This document shows positions 27,129-36,201 of a DNA stretch of 64,000 nt, piece by piece. Made by a program: the position numbers and the translations under genes. The notes beneath the pieces are model-generated. The model searched no databases. It saw nothing but the letters and a program-made list of their open reading frames with translations, and was not told the origin of the DNA. Position 1 is the stretch's first letter. Each line of letters opens with the position of its first letter. Origin of the DNA: Saccharofermentans sp. (GTDB lineage: Bacteria > Bacillota > Clostridia > Saccharofermentanales > Saccharofermentanaceae); NCBI GenBank assembly GCA_024691325.1, contig JAILNR010000048.1, positions 79,240 through 143,239 on the forward strand. The letters run 5' to 3'.

Positions 27129-27927
27129 TAAGAAACAAAAGCTCGAACAGATCTTAAGACAGATGGGAAGCGTTCTAGTCGCTTTCTCATCCGGCGTTGA
27201 TTCGACATTCCTTCTTAAAGTTGCCCACGATGTGTTAGGTGATAATGCGGCCGCTGTAATTGCGAAGTCGTGCCTTATCCCGCCGCGTGATATCGATGAG
27301 GCAGTTTCGTTTTGTAGTGAGCAGGGGATAAAGCTCATCATACTTGACTACGATCCTTTAACTGTTGAAGGCTTTGCCGCAAACCTGAAGGAGCGCTGCT
27401 ATATTTGTAAGAAGTCGCTTTTCGAGAAGGTGGTGAAAAAGGCGCAGGAACTTGGAGTCAGCGCTGTCGTAGAGGGCTCGAATGAGGACGACAAGGGTGA
27501 CTACCGCCCCGGAATGCGCGCGATAAAAGAGCTTAATATCAGAAGTCCGCTTCAGGAGGCGGGGCTAACAAAAAGTGAGATAAGGCATCTGTCGCGCGAG
27601 CTTGATCTTCCCACGTGGGATAAGCCTTCGTTCGCATGTCTGGCGTCGCGCATCCCTTATGGCGACGAGATCAATTTGGTCAAGCTTAAGATGGTCGATG
27701 ATGCCGAGGCAGTTCTTCTCGGCGAAGGCTTTAAGCAGTTTCGTGTCCGCGTGCACGGGAATGACGCGCGCATAGAATTACTCCCCTGCGACTTTAATAA
27801 AATGCTTGAGGAAGGGACGCGCAGCCGCGTTAATACAAAGCTTAAGGAAATCGGTTTCCGATATGTGTCGCTCGACCTTCAGGGCTACCGCACCGGCAGC
27901 TTGAACGAGGGTGTGGCGGCAGATTAA
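27121..27927 (+). CDS. larE: LarE, sacrificial sulfur transferase
   Basis: A 268-residue PP-loop ATPase. SSGVDST at 23-29 binds ATP; 'RCYICKKSLF' near 95-104 and the SFACLASRIPYG segment near 171-182 are typical. The cysteine in FACLASR aligns with the sacrificial cysteine whose sulfur is transferred to the pincer nucleotide. With larB and larC, the full cofactor pathway is present. The lactate racemase larA, or another LarA homologue that would use the cofactor, is not in this window. Confidence 0.95.
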   Translation: MHNKKQKLEQILRQMGSVLVAFSSGVDSTFLLKVAHDVLGDNAAAVIAKSCLIPPRDIDEAVSFCSEQGIKLIILDYDPLTVEGFAANLKERCYICKKSLFEKVVKKAQELGVSAVVEGSNEDDKGDYRPGMRAIKELNIRSPLQEAGLTKSEIRHLSRELDLPTWDKPSFACLASRIPYGDEINLVKLKMVDDAEAVLLGEGFKQFRVRVHGNDARIELLPCDFNKMLEEGTRSRVNTKLKEIGFRYVSLDLQGYRTGSLNEGVAAD

Positions 27928-28268
27928 AGGCGCGGCTTAAAAAGAGGAATGTCGACGTCCGGCAGCTCGCCGTAAATGTCCTCGTTCTCGTTGATCCTCA
28001 AAGCCTCGGGAGCCTTGCTGTTATCGGGTTCGAACGGGTTCTCGTTGTATGCATGAACGAAAGCTTTGGCGGACTCCAAAGAAATGTCGATCTTCTCGGC
28101 TTGAAGTCTGATCCCGCCCGTGGGGCTGTAATCGTAAAGCTTGCCGTAGGTGTCGCCTATGTTGTTCGACTTATCAAGAAGATGTCCTATAAGGAACGTG
28201 ACCAGGCTTCCCACGAACACAAGCGAGAACAAGATATAGATAATATAGTAAACATAAACGATCCACAT
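27924..28268 (-). CDS. Small single-pass membrane protein
   Basis: A 114-residue protein with one N-terminal TM helix (about 3-28) and a hydrophilic acidic C-terminal domain. No family recognised. The stop overlaps the larE stop from the opposite strand. It starts nine bases after the zinc-ribbon gene and is likely co-transcribed with it. Confidence 0.7.
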   Translation of the reverse strand: MWIVYVYYIIYILFSLVFVGSLVTFLIGHLLDKSNNIGDTYGKLYDYSPTGGIRLQAEKIDISLESAKAFVHAYNENPFEPDNSKAPEALRINENEDIYGELPDVDIPLFKPRL

Positions 28269-28276
28269 AATTATGC

Positions 28277-29464
28277 CTACCTTTTCCTGACGTAAAGGAA
28301 CGTCGAACTCGATTGCGTGTCACGCAGATTTCTTATAATGCGCCTAAGTTTCCTGGTTGCTATCGTGAGCATTGCAATTCCGAATGTCATTGAGAATGAC
28401 ACCATCAGAGGAAAGACCGCCACAATCTCATCAAAGCGAAGTCCGATAACCGGATAAAGAGCAATGCCCGCAAGAAGCAGGAAAAGCGGCACCGCGATCG
28501 CAGCAACCTTAGCCTTGTTAAAAGGTATCGTGCCGATGGTCTTGCCGGTCTGTCCGTTAACAAGAATAGTGTTCGGCTTGCCCTTGTATGTGCAGGTGTA
28601 AAACCATACCGGCAGCATAAGATAGATCGCGTCATCATCGATGTTGACATAGGGGTGTGACTCCGTGACACTCAAGTTCTGTGCTTTAAGGTCCTTGATA
28701 GCCTCCTCGGAGAACATGTCGTCACAGCGCTTTAAAACTGCGGCGCGAAGGTCGGAAGGCGACATGTCTGAAGTGTCAGAATAGAATCCGCTCAAGTAGT
28801 CTTCATCAAAGTCTTTAACGTCGTCGTAGAAGTAAGGCTCGAGCCTCTTTGCCATGTTATCGTTAAGCCTCAGGGAAGCGTCACAAGGAAGCAGCTCAAA
28901 CCTGGCGCTTCCAGCCCTCGCGAAATAAGTGGTCCTCGTATTCTTTCCGCTCTTTACACTGCCTTTGATAACGACAGAGTCGTACAGATCGCAATTAACG
29001 ATCCAATAGGGGACATAAATGCCTCTTATGTTATCGAGGCTTTGATTCTTGATCTGCTTAGGAATGAAGGAACCTCTGTTAAGATGCGCCTTGATAAGCT
29101 TCTTCGCTTCTTCTTCTGTAACGGAGAATGGCAGTATACCATCGGGCCTTCTCTCGTTCGCAACGCGGCTGAACACAACGGTCGGATTGCCGCAGTAAAC
29201 GCAGAACGTGGAAGACTCGGAACCGTTGATAACGATGTCACCGCCGCAGTGGCTGCATGTGTAGATCTTAACCTCGTAGTCAGAAGGCTTGCGTGTGCCG
29301 TGAATATCAGCGAGTGTCTTGCCGTCATCTTGTGCGAGCAGATCCTTACCGAGAGCCGATACGTCCTCGGGTTTAAACGTGGACCCGCATATCTTGCAGG
29401 TCATCCTATGTAATGATGGTGAATAAACAAGTGCGCCGCCGCAGTTGTTGCATAAAGTCGCCAT
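28277..29464 (-). CDS. Double zinc-ribbon membrane protein
   Basis: A 395-residue protein. Two N-terminal zinc ribbons: C5-x2-C...C-x2-C (CNNCGG...CKICGS) and near 70-95 (CSHCGG...CVYCGN). A central beta-rich domain has IKGSVKSGKNTRTTYFARAG, and two C-terminal TM helices lie near 320-375. This matches a widespread, uncharacterised Firmicutes/Actinobacteria family often called TFIIB-type zinc-ribbon protein. A TGGTATAAT extended -10 lies upstream on the minus strand near 29490, with GGGAGGAG before the ATG. Confidence 0.8.
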   Translation of the reverse strand: MATLCNNCGGALVYSPSLHRMTCKICGSTFKPEDVSALGKDLLAQDDGKTLADIHGTRKPSDYEVKIYTCSHCGGDIVINGSESSTFCVYCGNPTVVFSRVANERRPDGILPFSVTEEEAKKLIKAHLNRGSFIPKQIKNQSLDNIRGIYVPYWIVNCDLYDSVVIKGSVKSGKNTRTTYFARAGSARFELLPCDASLRLNDNMAKRLEPYFYDDVKDFDEDYLSGFYSDTSDMSPSDLRAAVLKRCDDMFSEEAIKDLKAQNLSVTESHPYVNIDDDAIYLMLPVWFYTCTYKGKPNTILVNGQTGKTIGTIPFNKAKVAAIAVPLFLLLAGIALYPVIGLRFDEIVAVFPLMVSFSMTFGIAMLTIATRKLRRIIRNLRDTQSSSTFLYVRKR

Positions 29465-29613
29465 ATACTCCTCCCTGATTCCAATGTATTATACCATCTT
29501 AAATGCAACTTAAGCACCGGCATGTGCAACTTGTGCATAAACGCCGCCGCGCCCCGTTTGTCTTTGCTATAGTGGCATCATCAAAAGCAAAACACGAAGG
29601 GGAATTTACGAAA

Positions 29614-30579
29614 ATGAAAAAGGCAGTTAAAGGTTTGATCATAGCAGCAGGAGTAATCACCACACTCGCAGTCGGCGGATCGATAGTATTGGGAGGCGTC
29701 ATCGCAGATAAGATCCTCCACCAGAATGATGGTAAGGATACAGTTGACAACAGTTTAAAGCAGCTCGAACTTTGGGGATACGATATCGATTCATTCAACA
29801 ATAACTATAGTGGTGTTGAAGTAAGTGCGCCGGCGGCTGACGGGAATGTGGTGCCGGGGACGCTTTTCGAGGAGGGAAGTGACATGTGTGCGGTGCTCGT
29901 GCACGGTGCGGGCGGTGACCGCGTGAGCATTTATCCGCTTGCCGAGCAGTACCTGATGAGGGGTTACGATGTCATCGCAATCGACCAGAGAGGCTGCGGC
30001 GCGAATCCTGATGACCGCGTCACGTTCGGTATCAATGAGAGCCTTGATGTGGCGGCGATGGTGGAGTACGCGAGAACCGAATTGGGTTACGGCAAGGTTA
30101 TCGTTCACGGTCAGTCGATGGGTGCGCAGACGGCTGTTGTTTATGCAGCGAATGTGGAGCGCGGTGCTGCTGATGCTGCGGATGCCGTTATCTGCGATTC
30201 GCCCGTGCCCGGCATGGAGCTTATGCTGCGCCTGATGTTCGGCGAGAGCGTCGAGAATGCTTACTCACCCGTTACCAATTACCTTATCGGAACATCGAAG
30301 TCTTTCATGAAGGTTTTTGACCGCATCGATTACGATGATGCAGATACGATCGCACTTGCATCCGAGATCGATATTCCCGTGATGATCGTGCTGTCAGAGC
30401 GCGATGAGGTTTGTCTGCCCGAGTATGTGCAGCAGGTTTATGATAATATTTCTGTTGACGAGAGAGCAATCTATTATGCTGACAGCGAGCACATCGAAGG
30501 CGTGATTGATGATCCTGAAGGATACATGACAAGTGTTGAGAACTTCCTCTCGTCGGTGGGAGTTAATAATGAAACTTAA
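29614..30579 (+). CDS. Membrane-anchored alpha/beta hydrolase
   Basis: A 321-residue protein, start fixed by GAAGGGG. A single N-terminal TM/signal anchor (about 5-30) is followed by an alpha/beta hydrolase: oxyanion-hole VLVHGAGGDR, nucleophile elbow GQSMGAQ, and a late His in SEHIEGV. Similar to YqkD/BAAT-like hydrolases of Firmicutes; the substrate is unknown. A TATAGT -10 lies near 29566. The LytTR regulator starts inside its last codons. Confidence 0.85.
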   Translation: MKKAVKGLIIAAGVITTLAVGGSIVLGGVIADKILHQNDGKDTVDNSLKQLELWGYDIDSFNNNYSGVEVSAPAADGNVVPGTLFEEGSDMCAVLVHGAGGDRVSIYPLAEQYLMRGYDVIAIDQRGCGANPDDRVTFGINESLDVAAMVEYARTELGYGKVIVHGQSMGAQTAVVYAANVERGAADAADAVICDSPVPGMELMLRLMFGESVENAYSPVTNYLIGTSKSFMKVFDRIDYDDADTIALASEIDIPVMIVLSERDEVCLPEYVQQVYDNISVDERAIYYADSEHIEGVIDDPEGYMTSVENFLSSVGVNNET

Positions 30580-31039
30580 TCTTTATGAGAACAAGAATGA
30601 TATGAACGAACACGTGGACGTATATTACTCGAATATGCGCCCCGTTATCCGTCAGCTGATTGACACGGTAAATTCAGAGAGGCCTTCTCTTTCCGGGCGG
30701 CCCGCAGATGAGGATCTTGATGACGGTGATGAAGTGCTTCTCGACCCGCGCAACATCTATTATCTTGATCACGTTGAACGCAAGTTATTCGCGTACACGA
30801 AGGACGGGGTGTACCGCGTGATGAATACTCTTGCGGTGTGCGAAGAGATGCTGTGGAACTATGGGTTCGTGCGCGTGTCGAAGTCGAATCTTGTTAACAT
30901 CTACAAGATCGTGCAGCTTAAGCCCGATCTTAACATGAAGGTGTACGCGTCGTTTGATAACGGCGAGAGGATCTGCATAAACAGAAGCTATAAGAAAAGC
31001 TTCAGTGACTATCTTCAGAAGATGAGGGGGATGGTGTAA
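30569..31039 (+). CDS. LytTR-family DNA-binding regulator
   Basis: A 156-residue protein without receiver domain. LytTR domain (about 55-155) with IYYLDHVERKLFAYTKDGVYRV, FVRVSKSNLVNIYKIVQL and 'INRSYKKSF'. The ATG at 30569, after GTGGGAG, is chosen over an upstream one inside the hydrolase. The next gene is a DUF3021 membrane protein, the standard partner in LytTR/DUF3021 systems, which usually auto-regulate and resemble LytTR-membrane-inhibitor pairs. Confidence 0.9.
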   Translation: MKLNLYENKNDMNEHVDVYYSNMRPVIRQLIDTVNSERPSLSGRPADEDLDDGDEVLLDPRNIYYLDHVERKLFAYTKDGVYRVMNTLAVCEEMLWNYGFVRVSKSNLVNIYKIVQLKPDLNMKVYASFDNGERICINRSYKKSFSDYLQKMRGMV

Positions 31040-31464
31040 TGAGTACAAATGTTAAAGAATATCTGCTCGAGCTTTGCTGCTCATACACGGTCGTCTCGGT
31101 CTTGGGAGCTGTTGTCAATATTCTTGTTGGCGGACAGACGAATAATATCAATGTGCTTGTCATGTTCAGTTTTTGCGCGATCATAGTTTTTGTCTTGTCG
31201 CTTCACCGATTGTTTGATGCTGTCAGCCCGCTTGTCATGATCATCGTACAGTATCTGGTCGCCTGCGGAGTGTGCGCGTTGCTGGTTCTTGTATTGAGTA
31301 TTCTTATCGAGCCCGTCACGCCGCGCGGCTGGTTCGAATTCTGGCGCTCATTCACGATTCCCTACATCATCGGAGCCGGTTACTACTACTACCGCGTCTT
31401 CTCCGATGCGAAGAAGCAGAACGAGCTGATCAATGAGCTCCGGGAGAAGCGGGGAGAAATGTAA
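31039..31464 (+). CDS. DUF3021-family membrane protein
   Basis: A 141-residue protein with four TM helices (about 12-30, 35-52, 60-85, 98-116) and a charged C-terminal tail. Start overlaps the LytTR stop by one base (TAATG). Size and position match DUF3021. Likely inhibits or senses for the LytTR regulator; this is inferred from known LytTR-membrane pairs. Confidence 0.8.
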   Translation: MSTNVKEYLLELCCSYTVVSVLGAVVNILVGGQTNNINVLVMFSFCAIIVFVLSLHRLFDAVSPLVMIIVQYLVACGVCALLVLVLSILIEPVTPRGWFEFWRSFTIPYIIGAGYYYYRVFSDAKKQNELINELREKRGEM

Positions 31465-31617
31465 ACTTTTTAAGTGGGATTTTTTGACCAAAAATGCGAA
31501 GTGCCGTGGTTATTGGCTTTGAAGGGTGATGCATCCGATGAGAGTACTATTAATAGCACTGAAAATCGGGACGGATTTTTGTTGATATTTGTTGTGTGAC
31601 CGCTGTAAAGTGGTTAT

Positions 31618-32439
31618 ATGAATAAGGGAACAATATCAGTAGAGTTTTATGTAGGAAGATACATCTATCTGAGTGGACTGCTCAGTACTATTCCTGATGT
31701 GCGTTTTGGCGGACGCGGGAGCAGAGAATCAATTTCTGTATATACGGTTAATAACAAAACCGGGCAGCGCGACAGACTTAGGATTACAAATACATCGCCA
31801 AAGTGGGATCACTATTATGAACTTGCGGTGCGGCGCGAAAGAGTTAAGGAACAATTGAATCTTTTACTATCGAGCTGGAGCGAGGATTATAAGGGTTCTC
31901 TTGCGAAGATATCGTCAGAGTACATAATTATCCCCAATGATGTTAACCGTTATGACTGCGATTGTTGGAACCTCTTTAAGAGTAATGATTGCGATGTTCA
32001 GAATAAGTATCCTGTTCGATACAAAGATTTTATAATGCGGTCTTATTTTGAAGTGGAAGTAGCAAAGGTTCTCGACAGTCTGGGCATTGATTATAAGTAT
32101 GAGGTCAGACTGCCGATCGGAGGCGGTGATGAGATCAGCCCTGATATGGCTGTTAATCTGCCCGAGTATAACCGCTGCGGATTTGTTGAGGCTCTGGGCG
32201 GACTTGATAGTTTGAAGTATGTTTCTCACAACACTTGGAAGCTTAAGGGATATATAAACTGCGGATTGTATCCCAATCGCGACGTTGCTTTGGTCAGTGC
32301 TGATTCAAAGGTTGTTCCGACCCGCGATATGATCAAACGGATGATTGGCACAATGCTGAGTTATATAGCTTCGCAGTATGTGATGAAGAAGAGTTTGTTT
32401 AATAGCGTATGTGTGGACAGTTATGTGGACAGTTTTTAA
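31618..32439 (+). CDS. Hypothetical protein with PD-(D/E)XK nuclease-like core
   Basis: A 273-residue protein not recognised as a named family. The middle contains FEVEVAKVLDSLGIDYKYEVRLPI followed by SPDMAVNLPEYNRCGFVEALGG: an SPD strand, then about 15 residues to FVEALGG, arranged like the D...ExK core of restriction-type nucleases but with Ala-Leu where the Lys is expected. Basic and cysteine-bearing elsewhere. The Shine-Dalgarno is poor. Its last codons (VDSYVDSF) run into the repeat array that follows. It stands alone between regions of different content. Confidence 0.5.
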   Translation: MNKGTISVEFYVGRYIYLSGLLSTIPDVRFGGRGSRESISVYTVNNKTGQRDRLRITNTSPKWDHYYELAVRRERVKEQLNLLLSSWSEDYKGSLAKISSEYIIIPNDVNRYDCDCWNLFKSNDCDVQNKYPVRYKDFIMRSYFEVEVAKVLDSLGIDYKYEVRLPIGGGDEISPDMAVNLPEYNRCGFVEALGGLDSLKYVSHNTWKLKGYINCGLYPNRDVALVSADSKVVPTRDMIKRMIGTMLSYIASQYVMKKSLFNSVCVDSYVDSF

Positions 32440-32521
32440 AAAAGTCCACAGAATTGTCCATACAAGCCTTAAATGGACAGAAGTGTGGACAATTTCTGAA
32501 AAAGTCCACAAAACTGTCCAT
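32413..32521. repeat. Array A: eight GTGGACA-type words at alternating 12/18-bp spacing
   Basis: Word starts are 32413, 32425 (plus), 32443, 32455 (minus), 32473, 32485 (plus), 32503 and 32515 (minus). Steps are 12, 18, 12, 18, 12, 18, 12. Words are GTGGACA, ATGGACA or their complements. Each 60-bp unit is a quasi-palindrome of about 50 bp (centres 32437 and 32497) able to fold as a long hairpin around an A/T loop. The array overlaps the last codons of the upstream ORF and lies 3' of both convergent neighbours. Confidence 0.8.
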
Positions 32522-32554
32522 ATGGCCGGGCGGAGGCGGCGGCACAACAACTAA

Positions 32555-33379
32555 TCATGAACCTGTAAAATCGTACCTCTTCACACCTCTCATCCAGAAG
32601 CGGTAGCTTAAATAGAACACCAGCACTCCGAATATCGGCGCGATGCCGGTCATCAGCGGCTCTTCATCCGGAGACAGCAAAGCAAGGCTCGGATAATACG
32701 CGATAAATGCGATCGGTATGATGAATGTGAACAGGAATCTGAACACACTGTTGAATATGCTCGCCGGGTATTTGGCAAAATCCTTAAACCTGAACATGAT
32801 GACCATCACATTGCCCGATCCTTCCATCCAGAAAGCGGTGGCCGCCGCGAAGTTCATAATGGCAATCATGAACAGCGAGGCCGTGAATATGTATAAAACA
32901 AGCAGACCAATCGAACCTGCAGTCACTTTCAAACCGATGTGATACCACGCGTAGATCAGCGTGCCGAGACCGAACGCGAGCTGTCCCAACCCCTTAACAT
33001 CGAACACTTCCGACATGAAGTAGAAGAATACATTGATTGGGCGGAAGCAATACTTGATAAAGTCGCCGCTTCTTACCATGAAACGCAGATTCCAGTTGTT
33101 GTCGAAGAAGCACTGCACAGGCGTCAGGGCAATCAGCGAGAATCCGTACAGGAACAGCATATGGTGGTAATCCCAGCCGTTGATCGTCGGGAAATTTCTA
33201 AACAGGATAAGAAACGTCACGAAGCCCGACAGATTGGTAAGTATCATGCCGAACGTGGATATCACAAAATCCGCGCGGTAGCTCATCTTGGTCTTAAGGT
33301 CCTGGATTAGGATCTTCTTATATATAGAGAGGTAGAAGCCAAGGCCCCTGCTGTTTCCAGTTTTCTCAAGCTTTGACAT
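32555..33379 (-). CDS. ABC-2 family transporter permease (second subunit)
   Basis: A 274-residue protein with six TM helices and an N-terminal cytoplasmic stretch, resembling the ABC2_membrane_6 (DUF990) family: YRADFVISTFGMILTNL, VRSGDFIKYCFRPINVFFYFM and 'KYPASIFNSVFRFLFTFIIPIAFIAYYPS'. Third gene of the minus-strand exporter operon; it starts one base after the other permease ends. The substrate is unknown. Confidence 0.85.
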   Translation of the reverse strand: MSKLEKTGNSRGLGFYLSIYKKILIQDLKTKMSYRADFVISTFGMILTNLSGFVTFLILFRNFPTINGWDYHHMLFLYGFSLIALTPVQCFFDNNWNLRFMVRSGDFIKYCFRPINVFFYFMSEVFDVKGLGQLAFGLGTLIYAWYHIGLKVTAGSIGLLVLYIFTASLFMIAIMNFAAATAFWMEGSGNVMVIMFRFKDFAKYPASIFNSVFRFLFTFIIPIAFIAYYPSLALLSPDEEPLMTGIAPIFGVLVFYLSYRFWMRGVKRYDFTGS

Positions 33380-33380
33380 A

Positions 33381-34190
33381 TTAACCTCCGTTCACTGTGA
33401 TCTTGCGGACCGAGAAGTTCCAGAACAACGTGCTCACCGCGATAAGGATAACCGCCCAGAGGGTCTGGAACGCCCAGAGCGAAGCGGCACCGGACAACGT
33501 ATCGGCACCGCCTTTGCCGAGCAGGACATTCAAAGGAACATCATAAACCGCTCGAAAAGGCATCATCCCGACAACATTTCTCGCCGATTCAGGAAAGAAG
33601 GCGAGGGGGATCGAAGCGCCCGATAATAAAAGGACTATCGTCTCTTTAACAATGTTAATTCCCCAGGTTGACTCGGTGTAGAGGCATAAAGTCGCGACGA
33701 GCATCTCGATGTGGAAGTTGACCACCAAAGCGAGCACCACCGACACGATAAAGTAAACAAGATTGATGCCCAGAGGGATCGCTCCGTGAGTTACGAACAT
33801 GACGATGATGAACGTCGGGATGAACGTTAAGAAGAACAGCACGACGTGATTACCCGAGTAACTCCAGAATGTGTAAGTCTTATACTCCATCGGCTTAAGA
33901 AGATCGAGGATGATCTTGCCCGACTGGATGTTACGGCTCATATCCCAGACGACGTACATCTCGAGAAAGTTGAACAGTGCGGTCGCAAGTATCAGGTAGA
34001 TCATCGTATCCGTGAATGTCATGCCGTTGACGACATCCGTTCCTGACGATGCGTAGATCGACTTCCAAAGAAAGTACACGAGGATCAGATAGATGATATT
34101 CGCGAACAAGGTCACGAAGGCGCCGAGTCTGAACTGCAGGGACTCCTGTATGCCGGCCTTCGTTAAAGCCAGTAATCTTTTGGGATTCAT
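33381..34190 (-). CDS. ABC-2 family transporter permease (first subunit)
   Basis: A 269-residue protein starting MNPKRLLALTKAGIQESLQFRLGAF. The start at 34190 makes an ATGA overlap with the ATPase stop; a longer reading upstream is just the antisense-free overlap with that gene. Six TM helices, with NIQSGKIILDLLKPMEYK in the cytoplasmic loop characteristic of this family (daunorubicin-type DUF990 partners). Confidence 0.85.
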   Translation of the reverse strand: MNPKRLLALTKAGIQESLQFRLGAFVTLFANIIYLILVYFLWKSIYASSGTDVVNGMTFTDTMIYLILATALFNFLEMYVVWDMSRNIQSGKIILDLLKPMEYKTYTFWSYSGNHVVLFFLTFIPTFIIVMFVTHGAIPLGINLVYFIVSVVLALVVNFHIEMLVATLCLYTESTWGINIVKETIVLLLSGASIPLAFFPESARNVVGMMPFRAVYDVPLNVLLGKGGADTLSGAASLWAFQTLWAVILIAVSTLFWNFSVRKITVNGG

Positions 34191-35131
34191 CAGCCGACAC
34201 CTCCTTCGTATATTTTCTTGATGACCTCCTCCGTCGAGATCTCCTGAAGCTGAATATCCTTTACGCCAAGGGACTTTTGCTTCTCCATGATTATTTGCAT
34301 GATATCTTCCTTGCTCTCGTCGATAAGGTGCTCTTCCCATGTATCGTCGGCAAGGCGCAGCTTAAGCGTACGGTACGAACCGAAGTAGGACTTCAAGTGT
34401 TCAATATCGTTGTCGTAGATCTTCTGGCCTTTATCGATGATGACTATCCTTTTGCAAAGTGCATCAACGTCGCCCATATCGTGCGTCGTCAGGATAACGG
34501 TCGTATTCTTGGTCTTGTTAAGACCGGAAATAAGATCGCGGATCTTCGCCTTCATCGATACGTCGAGACCGATAGTCGGCTCGTCGAGAAATACGATATC
34601 CGGGTTATGAAGGAAAGCCGCGAGGATGTCGCTTAAAGTACGCTGTCCCAAAGACATCTGACGCACCGGCTTCTTGATGATCGGTTCGAGGTCAACCAAA
34701 GAACGGTACAGCTCGAGCATATCCTCGTAATCCTTCTGTTTGATCATGTAGATGTCGCGAAGAAGATTAAAGGATTCGATAAGCGGCAGCGACCACCAAA
34801 GCTGGCTTCTTTGTCCGAATACGACACCGATGCGCTCTGAATTGCGCGTCCTGTCCTTATATGGAATATTGCCGTTAACGAGTATCTCCCCCGATGTGGG
34901 TTCGAGGACGCCGGTCATCATCTTGATGGTTGTTGATTTGCCCGCGCCGTTAGGACCTAAGTAGCCGATAATCTCGCCTTTACCAATAGTTAACGATACG
35001 TCCTTAACTGCACTGATAGTCTTGTAATCGCGCGAGAACAGATCGCGGATACTTCCCTTAAGACCTTCATGTCTGTTGAGTACTTTGAAGTCCTTGCAAA
35101 GGTCCTTCATAAGGATCGCAGCTTCACTCAT
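34190..35131 (-). CDS. ABC-2 family transporter ATP-binding protein
   Basis: A 313-residue ATPase. Walker A GPNGAGKST near 58, signature MSLGQRTLSDIL (LGQR instead of SGGQ), Walker B IVFLDEPTIGLDVS. The N-terminal VLNRHEGLKGSIRDLFSRDYKT insertion is typical of the YhaQ/daunorubicin-like ATPases that pair with DUF990 permeases. AAGGAGGGG upstream of the ATG. Heads the minus-strand operon. Confidence 0.92.
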   Translation of the reverse strand: MSEAAILMKDLCKDFKVLNRHEGLKGSIRDLFSRDYKTISAVKDVSLTIGKGEIIGYLGPNGAGKSTTIKMMTGVLEPTSGEILVNGNIPYKDRTRNSERIGVVFGQRSQLWWSLPLIESFNLLRDIYMIKQKDYEDMLELYRSLVDLEPIIKKPVRQMSLGQRTLSDILAAFLHNPDIVFLDEPTIGLDVSMKAKIRDLISGLNKTKNTTVILTTHDMGDVDALCKRIVIIDKGQKIYDNDIEHLKSYFGSYRTLKLRLADDTWEEHLIDESKEDIMQIIMEKQKSLGVKDIQLQEISTEEVIKKIYEGGVG

Positions 35132-35241
35132 AGTTTTCCCCTCCTTGAGCCTGTGATTACCTTGAATTCTCTTGTTACATCAAGTATATTGTTGATGAGG
35201 GGCTAAATAATCTGCAAAACAACCACAAAATCATAACTATC

Positions 35242-35269
35242 TTACACACTCGTGTGATATTGTTATGAT
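35242..35269 (+). promoter_or_regulatory. Promoter of the AraC gene
   Basis: TTACAC (35242-35247), 16-bp spacer, TATGAT (35264-35269). The spacer contains a dyad ACACTCGTGT that may be an operator. Confidence 0.5.
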
Positions 35270-35295
35270 ATTTGCTGATTCAGAGGAATATAGTT

Positions 35296-36201
35296 ATGAA
35301 TCGTGACTTGATGGGACTCATTGTCCGTAACGATGACGGTGCAGAGATCGTAAACTACGACGATCCCGCGTTTCCGTCCTACATCTACGACGGCTGGATA
35401 CAGCCGAAGGTCACCTGGGAGAAGGTTCCGCACTACCACGAGGATGTCGAGCTTGTCTCGGTCAAGTCAGGTACGATGGCATACGTCGTAAACGGCAAGA
35501 CGCTGATGCTTCATGAGGGCGACACCATCTTTGTTAATTCCAATCAGATCCACTACAGCATGAGCGTGGGCGAGGAAACCGCCAAGTATGTCATCTGCGT
35601 CATCCACCCGGGAATCCTCTCGGCATCCGTCAAAGTCGAGATGGATGCGATCAAGCCGATCACCGAGAACCCCGACCTTCAATACTTAAGATTCAGATAT
35701 ATAAATGAGTACACCAGGGACATCTATAACCTGATGATGCAGATGCCCGACATAAGACATGACGCGTTCGCCGTCACCATGCAGTTTTTTAAGATTTGGG
35801 AGATAATAAGAAAACAAAGCCAGGCATTGGGCAGGGAAGAGCCCGAGCTTATGACGGACACCCATAAGCAGATCTTTAAATCGATGATGCTCTATATATC
35901 GCAAAACTACCAAAGTACCGTCACGCTCGACGCGATCGCGAGCAGTGCATCCGTCAGCAAGTCGATGTGCAACAATATATTCCACAAGTATGTGGGCGAG
36001 TCGCCGGTAAGCTATGTAATGCATTTTCGCGCGCGAAAAGTAGCCGAGTACCTGCGCTCGACCGACATGAGCCTGGGACAGATAGCGGAGAAGACCGGGT
36101 TTAACGGGGTAAGCTACATGTCGGAGACTTTTAAGAAATTTTTCGAGGCGAGTCCGAGGGATTACAGAAAGCAGTGGAGGCGTAATGATGAACAAGGATA
36201 A
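35296..36201 (+). CDS. AraC-family regulator with cupin sensor
   Basis: A 301-residue protein, ATG at 35296 after CAGAGGA. The N-terminal cupin (about 35-120; PHYHEDVELVSVKSG, LHEGDTIFVNSNQIHY) binds a small ligand. The C-terminal double HTH (about 195-295) has VTLDAIASSASVSKSMCNNIFHKYVGESPVSYV and 'MSLGQIAEKTGFNGVSYMSETFKKFFEASPRDYRK'. It overlaps the GAF-ABC gene, so it may govern that exporter operon. Sugar or metabolite ligand is not predictable. Confidence 0.93.
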   Translation: MNRDLMGLIVRNDDGAEIVNYDDPAFPSYIYDGWIQPKVTWEKVPHYHEDVELVSVKSGTMAYVVNGKTLMLHEGDTIFVNSNQIHYSMSVGEETAKYVICVIHPGILSASVKVEMDAIKPITENPDLQYLRFRYINEYTRDIYNLMMQMPDIRHDAFAVTMQFFKIWEIIRKQSQALGREEPELMTDTHKQIFKSMMLYISQNYQSTVTLDAIASSASVSKSMCNNIFHKYVGESPVSYVMHFRARKVAEYLRSTDMSLGQIAEKTGFNGVSYMSETFKKFFEASPRDYRKQWRRNDEQG

